Below, piece after piece: positions 29,065-37,607 of a DNA stretch of 64,000 nt. A program made the translations under genes and the position numbers. The stretch comes from Halomonas sp. LR3S48 (GTDB lineage Bacteria > Pseudomonadota > Gammaproteobacteria > Pseudomonadales > Halomonadaceae), in assembly GCF_025725665.1 (NCBI RefSeq), contig NZ_CP107009.1, forward strand, positions 1,054,001-1,118,000, read 5' to 3'. Under the pieces are notes generated by a model. That model was not told the origin of the DNA. It did not search any database and saw only the letters and a program-made list of their open reading frames with translations. Position 1 is the stretch's first letter, and every line of letters begins with the position of its first letter.

Positions 29065-31599
29065 CTATTTCACGCCGACGCGCTTGAGCAGGCCGGCATC
29101 CAGCGGTCGTGCCGCCTCGCCGAAATCTGCCCAAGGATCCTGGCGCAGGGCCGAGAGCCGGCGGCGCAGGTTCTCGACGTTGTAGCGGTCTGCACGCAGC
29201 GCGGCGTTGAGTTCGTCCCAGCGGATCGGTACCGCCACCGGGGCGTTCTGACGTGCCCGCACGGTATAGGAAGCCACCGCCGTGGCACCGCGACTGTTGC
29301 GCAGGTAATCGATGAAGATGCGCCCCTCGCGCTTGGCCTTGGACATGTTGGTGGTCAGCCTCTGGGGGTCGTCCTGAGCATGTGCTTCGGCGAGGCTCTT
29401 GGCGAAGGCCTTGGCCTGGTCCCACTCGGCGCTGGGTTCGAGCGGTACGACCAAGTGCAACCCCTTACCGCCGGTGGTGCGCAGGAACGGCGTGAGCCCC
29501 AGCGATTCGATGCGCTCGCGCAGGGTGCCGGCAACGCGCAGTATCTCCTTCCAGGCCATGCCCTCATCAGGGTCGAGATCGAAGACCAGGCTGTCGGGCT
29601 GCTCGAGATGGTCGATGCGGCTGCCCCAAGGGTGGATCTCCAGCGCGCCGGCCTGGACCAGGCCCACCAGGTCGGCAGCCGACTCGACATAGACGTATTC
29701 GGCGCTGCCCTTCTTTTCAGGCACGTCGATGCGCGGCACGCTGGCAGGGATGGCGCGGCGTGGGTGCTTCTGGAAGAAGCACTCGTCGTCGCGGCCCTGG
29801 GGGCAGCGCACCAGCGACAACGGCCGCCGGGCCAAGTGGGGCAGAACCCACTCCTGAATATGCTCGTAGAAGCGCGCGAGATCGAGCTTGGTCAGGCCCT
29901 GCTCGGGGAACAGTACACGGTCTGGGCTGGTGAGACGGACGCCTAGCAGCGAGGTTTCGTCCTTGCGCTTGCGCGCGGTCGGCTTGCCGGGCTTGGCCTC
30001 CTTTTCCGGGGTGCCTTCGGCGGCCATCTCCTTGGTCGGGGTCATGCAGATCTCCTCCGGATTACGATCCTCCCGCAGGCCGCGGAAGGCCGGGTGGCGC
30101 AGGCGGCCGTCGCGGGTGCGCTCGGTGAATTCCACTTCGATCACCAGCTCGGGGCGCACCCAGTGGGCCGAACGGCTATCCGGCACACTGTCGTGGAACG
30201 GTGAACGTTTCACTTCGAGTTCCTGCAGGGTGGTACTCAATCGCTCCAGCAAACGATTGCTGAAACCGGTGCCGACGCGGCCGGCGTAGACCAGCCCGTC
30301 CTTGCCGTAGGCCCCCATCAGCAGCGAGCCGAAGCCGCTGCGCGAGCCACTGGGCTCGGTGTAACCGCCGACTACGAACTCCTCGTGACTGACGCACTTG
30401 ACCTTGAGCCAGTCGCGGCTGCGCTTCTGCTGGTAGCGGCTGTCGGCCCGCTTGCAGATGATGCCTTCGAGGCCCATGTGACAGGCGCGCTCATGAAAGG
30501 CTTCGCCCTGGGTCTCGAGATGATCGGAGTAGCGGATGGTGCCTTCCTTCATTCCCGCGGCATCGAGTAGCGCCTTTAGGGTACGCTTGCGCCCGAGCAG
30601 CGCCACGCCTGCGAGGTCATGGCCTTCGAAATAGGGCAAGTCGAAGACCTGGTAGACCAGGGCGGACGTGCGGCCGTCTGAGAGCGCCTCTTGAAGCTGG
30701 CCGAAGCGACTGATGCCGTCGTTGCCCATGGCCACCACCTCGCCGTCGAGCAGCGCCGAGGCCACCGGCAGCGGTGCCAGTGCCCGGGCGACTTCGGGAA
30801 AACGGTGGGTCCAGTCCTTGCCATTGCGAGTAATCAGCCGAACCTCGCCGTTCTCGATGCGGGCGAGCAGGCGATAACCATCGAGCTTGATCTCGTGGAT
30901 CCAGTTGCCCTTGCTAGGCACTTCGCGGGCCAGGGTGGCGAGCTGCGGTTTTACCTCGCGGGGCAGCTTCGCGCGCCGGGCACCCTCAAGGCCTGACGGA
31001 TCGGGCAGAGCGCGGCTTTTCGAGGACCAGGTGGCGTCTCGGTCCTCGGCGATTTCATCCATGCTGCGACCGCTGGCGACGCTCGCATCGAGTTCGACCG
31101 TGAGCGATTCATCCATGCGAGGCTTGTCGTCGTGGCGCTTGATCAGCAGCCAGTTGCGCCCGTGCTTGTCCTGGCGCTTGCCGCTCATGCGTGTCAAGGT
31201 CCAGCTGCCCTTGAGCCGCTCACCGTCGAGCTCGATATCGATACGGTCCTGCTTGGGCCGACCCTTGACCTGCCAGGTGCCGTGATCCCACAGCATGACG
31301 GTACCCCCGCCATAGGACTTTTCGGGGATCACGCCTTCAAACTCGCCATATTCCAGCGGGTGGTCCTCAACTTCTACGGCCAGGCGCTTCTCACCAGGTT
31401 CGAGGCTCGGCCCCTTGGGCAGGGCCCAACTGCGGAGTACGCCATCCTGCTCCAAGCGCAGGTCGAAGTGGTCATGACTCGCCGCGTGCTTGTGCATCAC
31501 GTAGAGATTTCCCGACGCGGCCTTGCCCCGCGCTTCGCCCGCGGGCTCTCGTGTTCGCGTGAAGTCGCGCTTGCGGCGGTACTCCTTGAGTTTCTCCAT
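29065..31599 (-). CDS. ligD: ATP-dependent DNA ligase LigD (phosphoesterase-ligase-polymerase)
   Basis: Multidomain end-joining ligase of 844 aa, almost the size of P. aeruginosa LigD (840 aa). Domain order: 3'-phosphoesterase (residues about 30-185; HKHAASHDHFDLRLEQDG, EDHPLEYGEFEGVIP), ATP-dependent ligase (about 215-520; nucleophile Lys in HEIKLDGYRLL, then LLDGEVVAM and EGIICKRADSRY), and primase-type polymerase (about 560-840; CFFQKHPRRAIP, VFDLDPDEG, FLRTTGGKGLHLVVPL). The ATG at 31599 was preferred for its GGAG; in-frame sequence extends to 31635. It is the first gene of the ligD-zinc ribbon-ku-ku operon. Confidence 0.95.
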   Translation of the reverse strand: MEKLKEYRRKRDFTRTREPAGEARGKAASGNLYVMHKHAASHDHFDLRLEQDGVLRSWALPKGPSLEPGEKRLAVEVEDHPLEYGEFEGVIPEKSYGGGTVMLWDHGTWQVKGRPKQDRIDIELDGERLKGSWTLTRMSGKRQDKHGRNWLLIKRHDDKPRMDESLTVELDASVASGRSMDEIAEDRDATWSSKSRALPDPSGLEGARRAKLPREVKPQLATLAREVPSKGNWIHEIKLDGYRLLARIENGEVRLITRNGKDWTHRFPEVARALAPLPVASALLDGEVVAMGNDGISRFGQLQEALSDGRTSALVYQVFDLPYFEGHDLAGVALLGRKRTLKALLDAAGMKEGTIRYSDHLETQGEAFHERACHMGLEGIICKRADSRYQQKRSRDWLKVKCVSHEEFVVGGYTEPSGSRSGFGSLLMGAYGKDGLVYAGRVGTGFSNRLLERLSTTLQELEVKRSPFHDSVPDSRSAHWVRPELVIEVEFTERTRDGRLRHPAFRGLREDRNPEEICMTPTKEMAAEGTPEKEAKPGKPTARKRKDETSLLGVRLTSPDRVLFPEQGLTKLDLARFYEHIQEWVLPHLARRPLSLVRCPQGRDDECFFQKHPRRAIPASVPRIDVPEKKGSAEYVYVESAADLVGLVQAGALEIHPWGSRIDHLEQPDSLVFDLDPDEGMAWKEILRVAGTLRERIESLGLTPFLRTTGGKGLHLVVPLEPSAEWDQAKAFAKSLAEAHAQDDPQRLTTNMSKAKREGRIFIDYLRNSRGATAVASYTVRARQNAPVAVPIRWDELNAALRADRYNVENLRRRLSALRQDPWADFGEAARPLDAGLLKRVGVK

Positions 31600-31894
31600 C
31601 GGCTCCATCCTTGGCCGCTGAATCCCAGGCCACAAAGGCCTCGTCTTTCAGACTAGTCCCGCTTGGCGTAGTCACCAAACCCATAACGCAGTGCAACGGT
31701 CCTGTTATTTCCCAAGCCCATGGCAACACCGGGACGTCAGGCTTTACGTGCCGTTTTGTTTCCCGGGGTTCAGAAGGGTAAAGAATCGTCTCCCTGATGG
31801 AACCTTGGGCCCTGCCTACTTATCTTGATGTGTGTAGGGAAGAGAGGAGAGCCGTTACTTGGCTTTCCAAAGGAACTGTCATGGAGATAGACGG

Positions 31895-33184
31895 ATGAAA
31901 CGGAACATTTTTGTCGTAGCGTTGGAAGATCAGCAGCGCCAAGAGCTTGAAACCCTGCGCCACTCGGATGAGTTCAACGTGCACAGCTTGCTGTCGGTCA
32001 AGGCAGCCGTGGAGTCGGAGCGTTTCTCTTTCGATGCATTATTGAACGAAGCGCGCCGCAAGCTGGAGGCATTCGATGGCTCCATCGACGCGATCGTGGC
32101 CCAATGGGATTTTCCCACCAGCGTCCTGGTGCCGATCCTGTGCCGGGAATACGGCATACCCTCGCCCTCGGTCGAGAGCGTTCTCAAGTGCGAGCACAAG
32201 TACTGGAGCCGGCTCGAACAGCGCAAGGTGATCCCCGAAGTGGTGCCCGAGTTTTGCGGGGTCGACCCATTCGCGGACGATCCGCTGTCCCAGGTCACCC
32301 TCGGCTATCCGTTCTGGATCAAGCCAGTCAAGGCGTTCTCCTCCCATCTCGGGTTCAAGATCGAGAACGAGGAGCAATTCCACGAAGCGATCAAGGAAAT
32401 TCGCGAGGGCATTCGTCAACTGGGCGACCCTTTCAACGAGGCACTGCGCCATGCCGAGCTGCCTCCTGAAATCCAGCAGATGGATGGTAATTCATGCATT
32501 GCCGAACAAATCGTTGCGGGTGTGCAGGGTGCACCCGAAGGCACAGTCTATCGTGGCGAATTCAACGTCCATGGCATCATCGCCCAGCCCAATTCGGTCA
32601 ACAAGGACATTCCCTATGATCGTCTGGAGTATCCCAGCAACCTGCCCGAGCGCATCCATCACGAAATGATCGATGTATCGCGCCGATTCCTCGAGCATAT
32701 CGGCTATGACAACGGCTGCTTCAACGCCGAGTTCATGTGGGACGAGGAGAATGACAAGCTGTGGCTGATCGAGGTCAATACGCGGATATCACAGTCCCAT
32801 AGCGAGATCTTCATCATGGTCGACGGGATGTCGAACCATGAGGTTGCCGTCGATATCGCCCTTGGTGAACGGCCCTCACTGGTCAATCGGCAAGGCGTGG
32901 CCGCCGTGGCGGCCAAGTGCTATATCCCCTACGAGCACAAGGACGGCATTGTCAGGCGGATACCCAGCGAAGCGGAAATCGAGGCGCTGTGCGAGCGTTA
33001 TCCCGGCACCAAGGTGCGAATCGATGTGGCGCCTGGTACGCGGCTGGGAGAGCTGCTGCACCAGGACAACTTTTGCTATCGCCTGGGCACCCTCTATGTT
33101 GCGGGTGAGGACCACGACCAGATCGAAGAGCGCTACAGGGCATGCCTGGAGGCGCTTCAGTTCGAGATCGAACCCACCGAATGA
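31895..33184 (+). CDS. ATP-grasp domain ligase of unknown substrate
   Basis: Protein of 429 aa with an ATP-grasp fold: LGYPFWIKPVKAFSSHLGFK supplies the ATP-binding lysine region (residues about 138-157) and LWLIEVNTRISQSHSE the metal-binding Glu/Asn pair (about 290-305). The opening MKRNIFVVALEDQQRQELE through DAIVAQWDFPTSVLVPILC looks like the pre-ATP-grasp domain of carboxylate-amine ligases. GGAGATAGACGG precedes the ATG. It is followed at once by a CocE/NonD-type hydrolase gene, so the two probably act on related amide or peptide bonds. The product is unknown. Confidence 0.8.
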   Translation: MKRNIFVVALEDQQRQELETLRHSDEFNVHSLLSVKAAVESERFSFDALLNEARRKLEAFDGSIDAIVAQWDFPTSVLVPILCREYGIPSPSVESVLKCEHKYWSRLEQRKVIPEVVPEFCGVDPFADDPLSQVTLGYPFWIKPVKAFSSHLGFKIENEEQFHEAIKEIREGIRQLGDPFNEALRHAELPPEIQQMDGNSCIAEQIVAGVQGAPEGTVYRGEFNVHGIIAQPNSVNKDIPYDRLEYPSNLPERIHHEMIDVSRRFLEHIGYDNGCFNAEFMWDEENDKLWLIEVNTRISQSHSEIFIMVDGMSNHEVAVDIALGERPSLVNRQGVAAVAAKCYIPYEHKDGIVRRIPSEAEIEALCERYPGTKVRIDVAPGTRLGELLHQDNFCYRLGTLYVAGEDHDQIEERYRACLEALQFEIEPTE

Positions 33185-33201
33185 ACCCGCGAGGAGGAAC
33201 C

Positions 33202-35241
33202 GTGAGTGTCGTAGAGTCGTTTCCCTACAAGGTTCGCGAGATCGAGAACGTCTTCATCCCCATGCGCGATGGGGCTCAGCTGGCCGCACGGATATGGCTA
33301 CCCGAGGAGGCCGAGCGCACGCCGATGCCGGCAATCATGGAGTACATCCCCTATCGCAAGCGCGACATCACCCGGGGACGGGATGCCACCAACCATGCCT
33401 ACCTGGCCGGACACGGCTATGTCTGCATTCGAGTCGACATGCGCGGCAGCGGCGATTCGGATGGCGTTCTTACCGACGAGTACACCCAGCAGGAGCAGGA
33501 AGATGGCGTCGACGTCATCGCCTGGCTCGCCGAGCAGCCATGGTGCGACGGTAACGTCGGCATGATGGGCATCTCTTGGGGGGGCTTCAACAGCTTGCAG
33601 GTAGCGGCCAAGCAGCCGCCGGCGCTCAAGGCGATCATCAGTATCTGCTCGAGCGATGACCTGTATGCCGACAATATGCACTACATGGGCGGCTGCCTGC
33701 TCGGCGACAACCTGTCGGAAGCCACGGTGATGTTCGCCTTCAATACCCTGCCACCGGATCCGCAAATCGTCGGCAACCGTTGGCGTGACATGTGGTTCGA
33801 CCGCATGGAGAACAGCGGGCTGTGGCTGGAACAGTGGGTCGAGAACCAGCGACGCAACGACTACTGGTCGACCAGTTCGGTGAAGGAGTACTACTCAGCC
33901 ATCCGATGCCCGGTCTATGCCATCGGTGGTTGGGCGGACGGCTTCACAAATACCGTGTTGCGATTGATGCAGCACCTGGAAGTACCGCGCAAGGGGTTGA
34001 TTGGCCCCTGGGGGCACAAGTATCCACATCAGGGCTTACCAGGACCGGCCATAGGTTTCCTACAGGAAGCCCTGCGCTGGTGGGACTACTGGCTCAAGGG
34101 CAAGGACAACGGCATCATGGATGAACCCATGCTGCGTGCCTGGGAGCAAGACAGCATTCCACCCGATACTTCCTATTCCGAACGCCCTGGTCGCTGGATC
34201 GGGGAGTCGGGCTGGCCGTCCGATAACATAAGCATGAGGCGATATGGACTGGGCCCTTACACCATCTCCATGGAAGGGCATGGTGGTCCGCACCAGCGCG
34301 ACGAGCCCGAGAGCTCACTGGCGTTACAGTCGCCGCTGAGCGTCGGATTGTTCGCCGGCAAGTGGTGCTCCTACGCTGCTACACCCGATCTGCCCGGGGA
34401 TCAGCGCGAAGAGGATGGCGGTTCGTTGATCTTCAGTAGCCGACAGCTCTCGGAACCGCTCGATATCTTCGGCATGCCCGTCGTGGAGCTCGAGCTCTCG
34501 AGCGACAAGCCACAGGCCATGCTGGCGGTGCGCCTCTCCGATGTGGCACCGGATGGCAAGTCGACCCGAGTCACCTATGGCCTCCTCAACCTGTCGCATC
34601 GCGACAGCGACGCCAATCCCGAACCGCTGGTGCCGCACCGGCGCTACCGTGTTCGCATCCCAATGAACGGCATCGCTCAGCGCTTCCCCACGGGTCATCA
34701 GCTACGCCTGTCTGTGTCGACCTCCTACTGGCCGCTGGCCTGGTTGCCGCCGGAGCCGGCTCAGGTCGACATCTACCCGAGTAGCTGTGCCCTGGTGCTG
34801 CCGGAGCGAAAGCCGGGCGAGGAGGACGCACGCCTGCCGTCGTTCGACGAGCCCGAGGAGGCTCCGCCGCTGGAGACCCACACCTTCGAAGCCAGTGACC
34901 ATAACTGGCTATTGCATCGCGACTTGGCGACCAAGGAGTCGACACTCGAGGTGATCAATGATCAGGGCCACTTCCGCATCGAGGATACCGGTACCGAAAT
35001 CCGTCGTAGCACACGGGAGTGGTACACCACGCTTCATGACGATTTCACCTCGGCGCGCGGTGAAACCTATACCGAACGTTCCTTCAAACGCGACGACTGG
35101 AATGTGGAGATCTATACGCGCAGCATCTTGAGCTGTGATGAGAGCAATTTCTTCATTCACGCCCAGCTCGACGCCTACGAGGACGACTACCGGGTCTTTT
35201 CCAAGAACTGGGAAAGGGTGATCCCACGCGATCATATGTAG
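33202..35241 (+). CDS. CocE/NonD (X-Pro dipeptidyl-peptidase S15-like) serine hydrolase
   Basis: Hydrolase of 679 aa with the S15/CocE layout: an alpha/beta-hydrolase part with nucleophile Ser in GMMGISWGGFNSLQVAA (residues about 121-137), an active-site His region in GPWGHKYPHQGLPGP (about 269-283), and a C-terminal jelly-roll part (DIFGMPVVELELSSDKPQ onward). The family cleaves esters, amides or X-Pro peptides. No signal peptide is visible, so it is probably cytoplasmic. The GTG at 33202 was chosen because GAGGAGG sits at ideal spacing; an ATG at 33181 overlapping the previous stop is the alternative. It is co-transcribed with the ATP-grasp gene. Confidence 0.82.
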   Translation: MSVVESFPYKVREIENVFIPMRDGAQLAARIWLPEEAERTPMPAIMEYIPYRKRDITRGRDATNHAYLAGHGYVCIRVDMRGSGDSDGVLTDEYTQQEQEDGVDVIAWLAEQPWCDGNVGMMGISWGGFNSLQVAAKQPPALKAIISICSSDDLYADNMHYMGGCLLGDNLSEATVMFAFNTLPPDPQIVGNRWRDMWFDRMENSGLWLEQWVENQRRNDYWSTSSVKEYYSAIRCPVYAIGGWADGFTNTVLRLMQHLEVPRKGLIGPWGHKYPHQGLPGPAIGFLQEALRWWDYWLKGKDNGIMDEPMLRAWEQDSIPPDTSYSERPGRWIGESGWPSDNISMRRYGLGPYTISMEGHGGPHQRDEPESSLALQSPLSVGLFAGKWCSYAATPDLPGDQREEDGGSLIFSSRQLSEPLDIFGMPVVELELSSDKPQAMLAVRLSDVAPDGKSTRVTYGLLNLSHRDSDANPEPLVPHRRYRVRIPMNGIAQRFPTGHQLRLSVSTSYWPLAWLPPEPAQVDIYPSSCALVLPERKPGEEDARLPSFDEPEEAPPLETHTFEASDHNWLLHRDLATKESTLEVINDQGHFRIEDTGTEIRRSTREWYTTLHDDFTSARGETYTERSFKRDDWNVEIYTRSILSCDESNFFIHAQLDAYEDDYRVFSKNWERVIPRDHM

Positions 35242-35327
35242 AGGAATCCTTGGGCGGCAGCGAGTGCCGTGCCTCGAGAAGGGACGGCGTTTTGCCTGAC
35301 GAGGAGATTGCGTGGCAAAGCAGACGC

Positions 35328-35355
35328 AAAAAACCCCCGGTAGGGGAACCGGGGG
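35328..35355 (-). terminator. Rho-independent terminator for the minus-strand DUF892 gene
   Basis: Read on the minus strand: a 7-bp stem (CCCCCGG / CCGGGGG at 35334-35355) with an 8-base loop, followed by TTTTTT. It lies between the CocE-type gene and the DUF892 gene; the U tract only fits the minus strand. Confidence 0.85.
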
Positions 35356-35428
35356 AAGCGAGGGGCCTTCCCTTCGAAGGCATATGCAGGGTGCTGCCCT
35401 GGGCCGGGCTTTAGGGGTTGGCTAGCGC

Positions 35429-35947
35429 TCAGGTCTTGGCCTGGAGATCGTCGTGCTCCGAGCGCTCCAGGAATTGGCGCGTGGTGTCGTCGAGATGCTG
35501 CGACAGCCACTCTGCCATGGCTTCTTCCTCCTTGAGGATAGCCTCGCAGATTCTTGCGATTTCCGGTTTGCCTACCTTTTCTGCAGCCTGGATCAGGGCC
35601 TTGTAGCTGGCGATCTCGAAGTGCTCGAAGGCATAGCTGGCAAGGCTACCTTTGACCACCTCATCGCTTGCCATCATGCCGGCCATGCCTTGACCGAAAG
35701 CGGCCAGCTTGCCGCCCAGGTCCTTGACCGCCGAGAGGTCGGTACCGAGCAGCGAGAGACACTGCTCGATCTTCTCCGCCTGTCCGCGGGTCTCGATCAG
35801 GTGCTGCTCGATGCGAGCCTTGAGCTGCGGGTAGTGCTCCAGGCGGCTAGCCTGGGATTCCAGCATCTTCTCCGCCTGCTTCTCCATGGCGTGAGCGTCG
35901 CGTAGCCAATCTTCCAGATGCTTGGGTGATTGCGGTTGGGTGCCCAT
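35429..35947 (-). CDS. DUF892 / YciF-like ferritin-fold stress protein
   Basis: Protein of 172 aa resembling the DUF892 (YciF/YciE) family, four-helix ferritin-like proteins linked to general stress. The opening HLEDWLRDAHAMEKQAEKML is characteristic. Possible metal ligands are spaced across helices (EKQAE, YAFEHFEIASYK, EEEAMAEWLSQHL). It lies 43 bases from the manganese catalase gene in the same direction. The biochemical role of the family is not settled. Confidence 0.85.
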   Translation of the reverse strand: MGTQPQSPKHLEDWLRDAHAMEKQAEKMLESQASRLEHYPQLKARIEQHLIETRGQAEKIEQCLSLLGTDLSAVKDLGGKLAAFGQGMAGMMASDEVVKGSLASYAFEHFEIASYKALIQAAEKVGKPEIARICEAILKEEEAMAEWLSQHLDDTTRQFLERSEHDDLQAKT

Positions 35948-35990
35948 GGGGGTGTCTCCTTACGGTTGCGATAGTTGATGAATCCGCCGC

Positions 35991-36827
35991 TTACGTAGGC
36001 GGATTGATCTGCTCTTCCTGAGCGCCTGAGTGCGGCTTTGCCGGGCCCAGTTTGGGCTCCTGACCTTCGGGCTCCGGCTGGTTCTTGATCGAGAATTCGC
36101 CGCGGCCGTCCAGCGACGGGCCCTCGCCCCAACGGCCCTTGGGAGCTTCTTTGTCCAGCAGGGTATTGAGGTAATAATAGGAGTGCTGTATGGCCTCATG
36201 GGCCTCCGGCGTGGCATTGGGCACTGGCAGTTGTGCTTCAATGCCGCCCATCTCCTCGAGCACGGCCAGCCACTGCTGCTGATGGTAGGTGTCACGGGCG
36301 ATCAGGAAAGAGAGGAAATCCTTCATGCCGTGATCATCGGTCCAGTTGTAGAGGCGTGATGCCAGCACGCGACCGCCTGCCTCGGCGGTGACGTTGGCCA
36401 GCATGTCGGCCGCCACGTTACCGGTGGCATAGACGTGACTCATGTCGAACGGTACGCCGTTGGCATTGACCGGCATGGCCGAGAGGCCCGAGGAGAGCAG
36501 GTGCCTAGGATTGGCACCACCGAGAATGGCGCGCATCACCGGATCCTTGGCCGTCTCTTCCTGATAGGAGACGGGGGCGCCTTCCAGGTTGAGCGCCACC
36601 GCGTGGCCCAGCATCTCAATGTGGGAGAGCTCTTCGGTGGCCGTCGACATCAGCATGTCGCGAATGCGGTCGTCGCCGCGAGCGCCCATGGCCTGGAAGA
36701 AATACTGCATGGCTACGCGGATCTCGCCTTCGACCCCGCCGATCGCTTGCTGCAGCAACATGGCGAATTCCGGATCGGGCTTGTCTACCTTGACGGGATA
36801 TTGAAGCTTGGACGAATGATGAAACAT
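35991..36827 (-). CDS. Manganese (non-haem) catalase
   Basis: Dimanganese catalase family protein (278 aa) that dismutates hydrogen peroxide. Metal-ligand helices are visible: GVEGEIRVAMQYFFQAMG (Glu), TATEELSHIEMLGHAVA (Glu and His, residues about 64-80), and DNGTxH-like later helices near ARDTYHQQQWLAVLEEM (about 187-203). The C-terminal tail is low-complexity and Pro/Glu-rich. Read 5' to 3' on the minus strand it comes after the KGG gene and before the DUF892 gene, a grouping of stress functions seen in other gammaproteobacteria. Confidence 0.92.
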   Translation of the reverse strand: MFHHSSKLQYPVKVDKPDPEFAMLLQQAIGGVEGEIRVAMQYFFQAMGARGDDRIRDMLMSTATEELSHIEMLGHAVALNLEGAPVSYQEETAKDPVMRAILGGANPRHLLSSGLSAMPVNANGVPFDMSHVYATGNVAADMLANVTAEAGGRVLASRLYNWTDDHGMKDFLSFLIARDTYHQQQWLAVLEEMGGIEAQLPVPNATPEAHEAIQHSYYYLNTLLDKEAPKGRWGEGPSLDGRGEFSIKNQPEPEGQEPKLGPAKPHSGAQEEQINPPT

Positions 36828-36932
36828 GATGTCTCCTTCGTCTCTAAATGCCGCATCGGCTTCAGACAGTGCGCATCTGATCCATCTAGCTCCACAGCAG
36901 ATGCCTGTCGGCGGCCGTCAGCGTTAGAGAGG

Positions 36933-36962
36933 AAGCTGCCGGAGAGCATTCTCCGGCAGCTT
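36933..36962. terminator. Hairpin terminator between KGG and manganese catalase genes
   Basis: A perfect 12-bp stem (AAGCTGCCGGAG / CTCCGGCAGCTT) with a 6-base loop, 31 bases after the KGG-gene stop. On the minus strand it is followed by a T-rich stretch (CCTCTCT), so it is probably the KGG terminator. Confidence 0.75.
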
Positions 36963-36993
36963 GGGTTGGTCAAAGCTAGCGAGGGAACGGCAT

Positions 36994-37281
36994 TCAGCTG
37001 TTCTTACCGCCCTTGCGACCGGCTTCGGAGGCCTTCTTCGGGTCGTTGGCGAAGTTGCCGCCACTTTGCTGTCCGCCTTTCTGGCCGGCCTGGGAGGCCT
37101 TTTTCGGGTCGTTGGCGAAGTTGCCGCTGCTGTGCTGGCCACCCTTCTTACCGGCTTCAGAGGCCTTCTGCGGGTCGTTGGCGAAGTTGCCGCTACTGTT
37201 CTGGCCGCCTTTCTGACCGGCCTGGGAGGCCTTCTTCGGGTCGTTGGCGAAATTTCCGGGGTTCTGGTTGCGCTGTGCCAT
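36994..37281 (-). CDS. KGG-repeat stress-induced protein
   Basis: Small, very hydrophilic protein of 95 aa made almost entirely of four KGG repeats (GNFANDPKKASQAGQKGG type). The KGG family (E. coli YciG, fungal con-10) is associated with stationary-phase, motility or desiccation responses; no enzymatic activity is known. GGAGACTACC precedes the ATG at 37281; an in-frame upstream extension to 37332 has no ribosome site. It is the first of three stress genes on this strand. Confidence 0.88.
   Translation of the reverse strand: MAQRNQNPGNFANDPKKASQAGQKGGQNSSGNFANDPQKASEAGKKGGQHSSGNFANDPKKASQAGQKGGQQSGGNFANDPKKASEAGRKGGKNS
36997..37257 (-). repeat. Four 66-bp tandem repeats inside the KGG gene
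   Basis: Units at 37257-37192, 37191-37126, 37125-37060 and 37059-36997 (the last slightly shorter), each coding 22 residues that start GNFANDP. Units 1 and 3 share KKASQAGQKGGQ, and units 2 and 4 share ASEAG.KGG. A 132-bp two-unit block therefore seems to have been duplicated. Confidence 0.9.
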
Positions 37282-37607
37282 GGTAGTCTCCTTGAATCCT
37301 TTCGCATGGCCGTTCCATGCATGTACTTCCATTTACCGGGGATCCGGCACTGCTGGCGTCTGCCATCACCTTTGAAGATAGAAGCCGCTTTAAACGGCCA
37401 GCAAGGGAATTGCTGTTTCCAAGTGAAAAGAATGTTGTCTCGGTTCGCTTGCGATTTCTCCCTGCAACACGCATTCGGCAAGTCGTTGTCGACAACTCGC
37501 TTCCCGCGCTTGGGAAGCGTCCAAGCATGGGGTAACATGCGGTGAACAATCGAAGAGCCTAACGTGGCGGCCCCAGGCCCCGAGCTCGAGGAACCGGAGG
37601 AGAATCC
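37282..37607. promoter_or_regulatory. Divergent promoter region between KGG gene and crbR
   Basis: This 326-base gap holds no gene. It contains a perfect 12-bp palindrome GTTGTCGACAAC at 37485-37496 and an 8-bp hairpin (CGCTTCCC / GGGAAGCG) at 37498-37519. Both are close enough to crbR (37608) to be operator or leader structures. No clear -35/-10 pair was identified. Confidence 0.5.

Noticed and set aside
31895..33184. Biotin carboxylase or D-Ala-D-Ala ligase
   Set aside because: The ATP-grasp core is present but the signature motifs of those enzymes and their usual neighbours (accB, ftsQ/mur genes) are absent.
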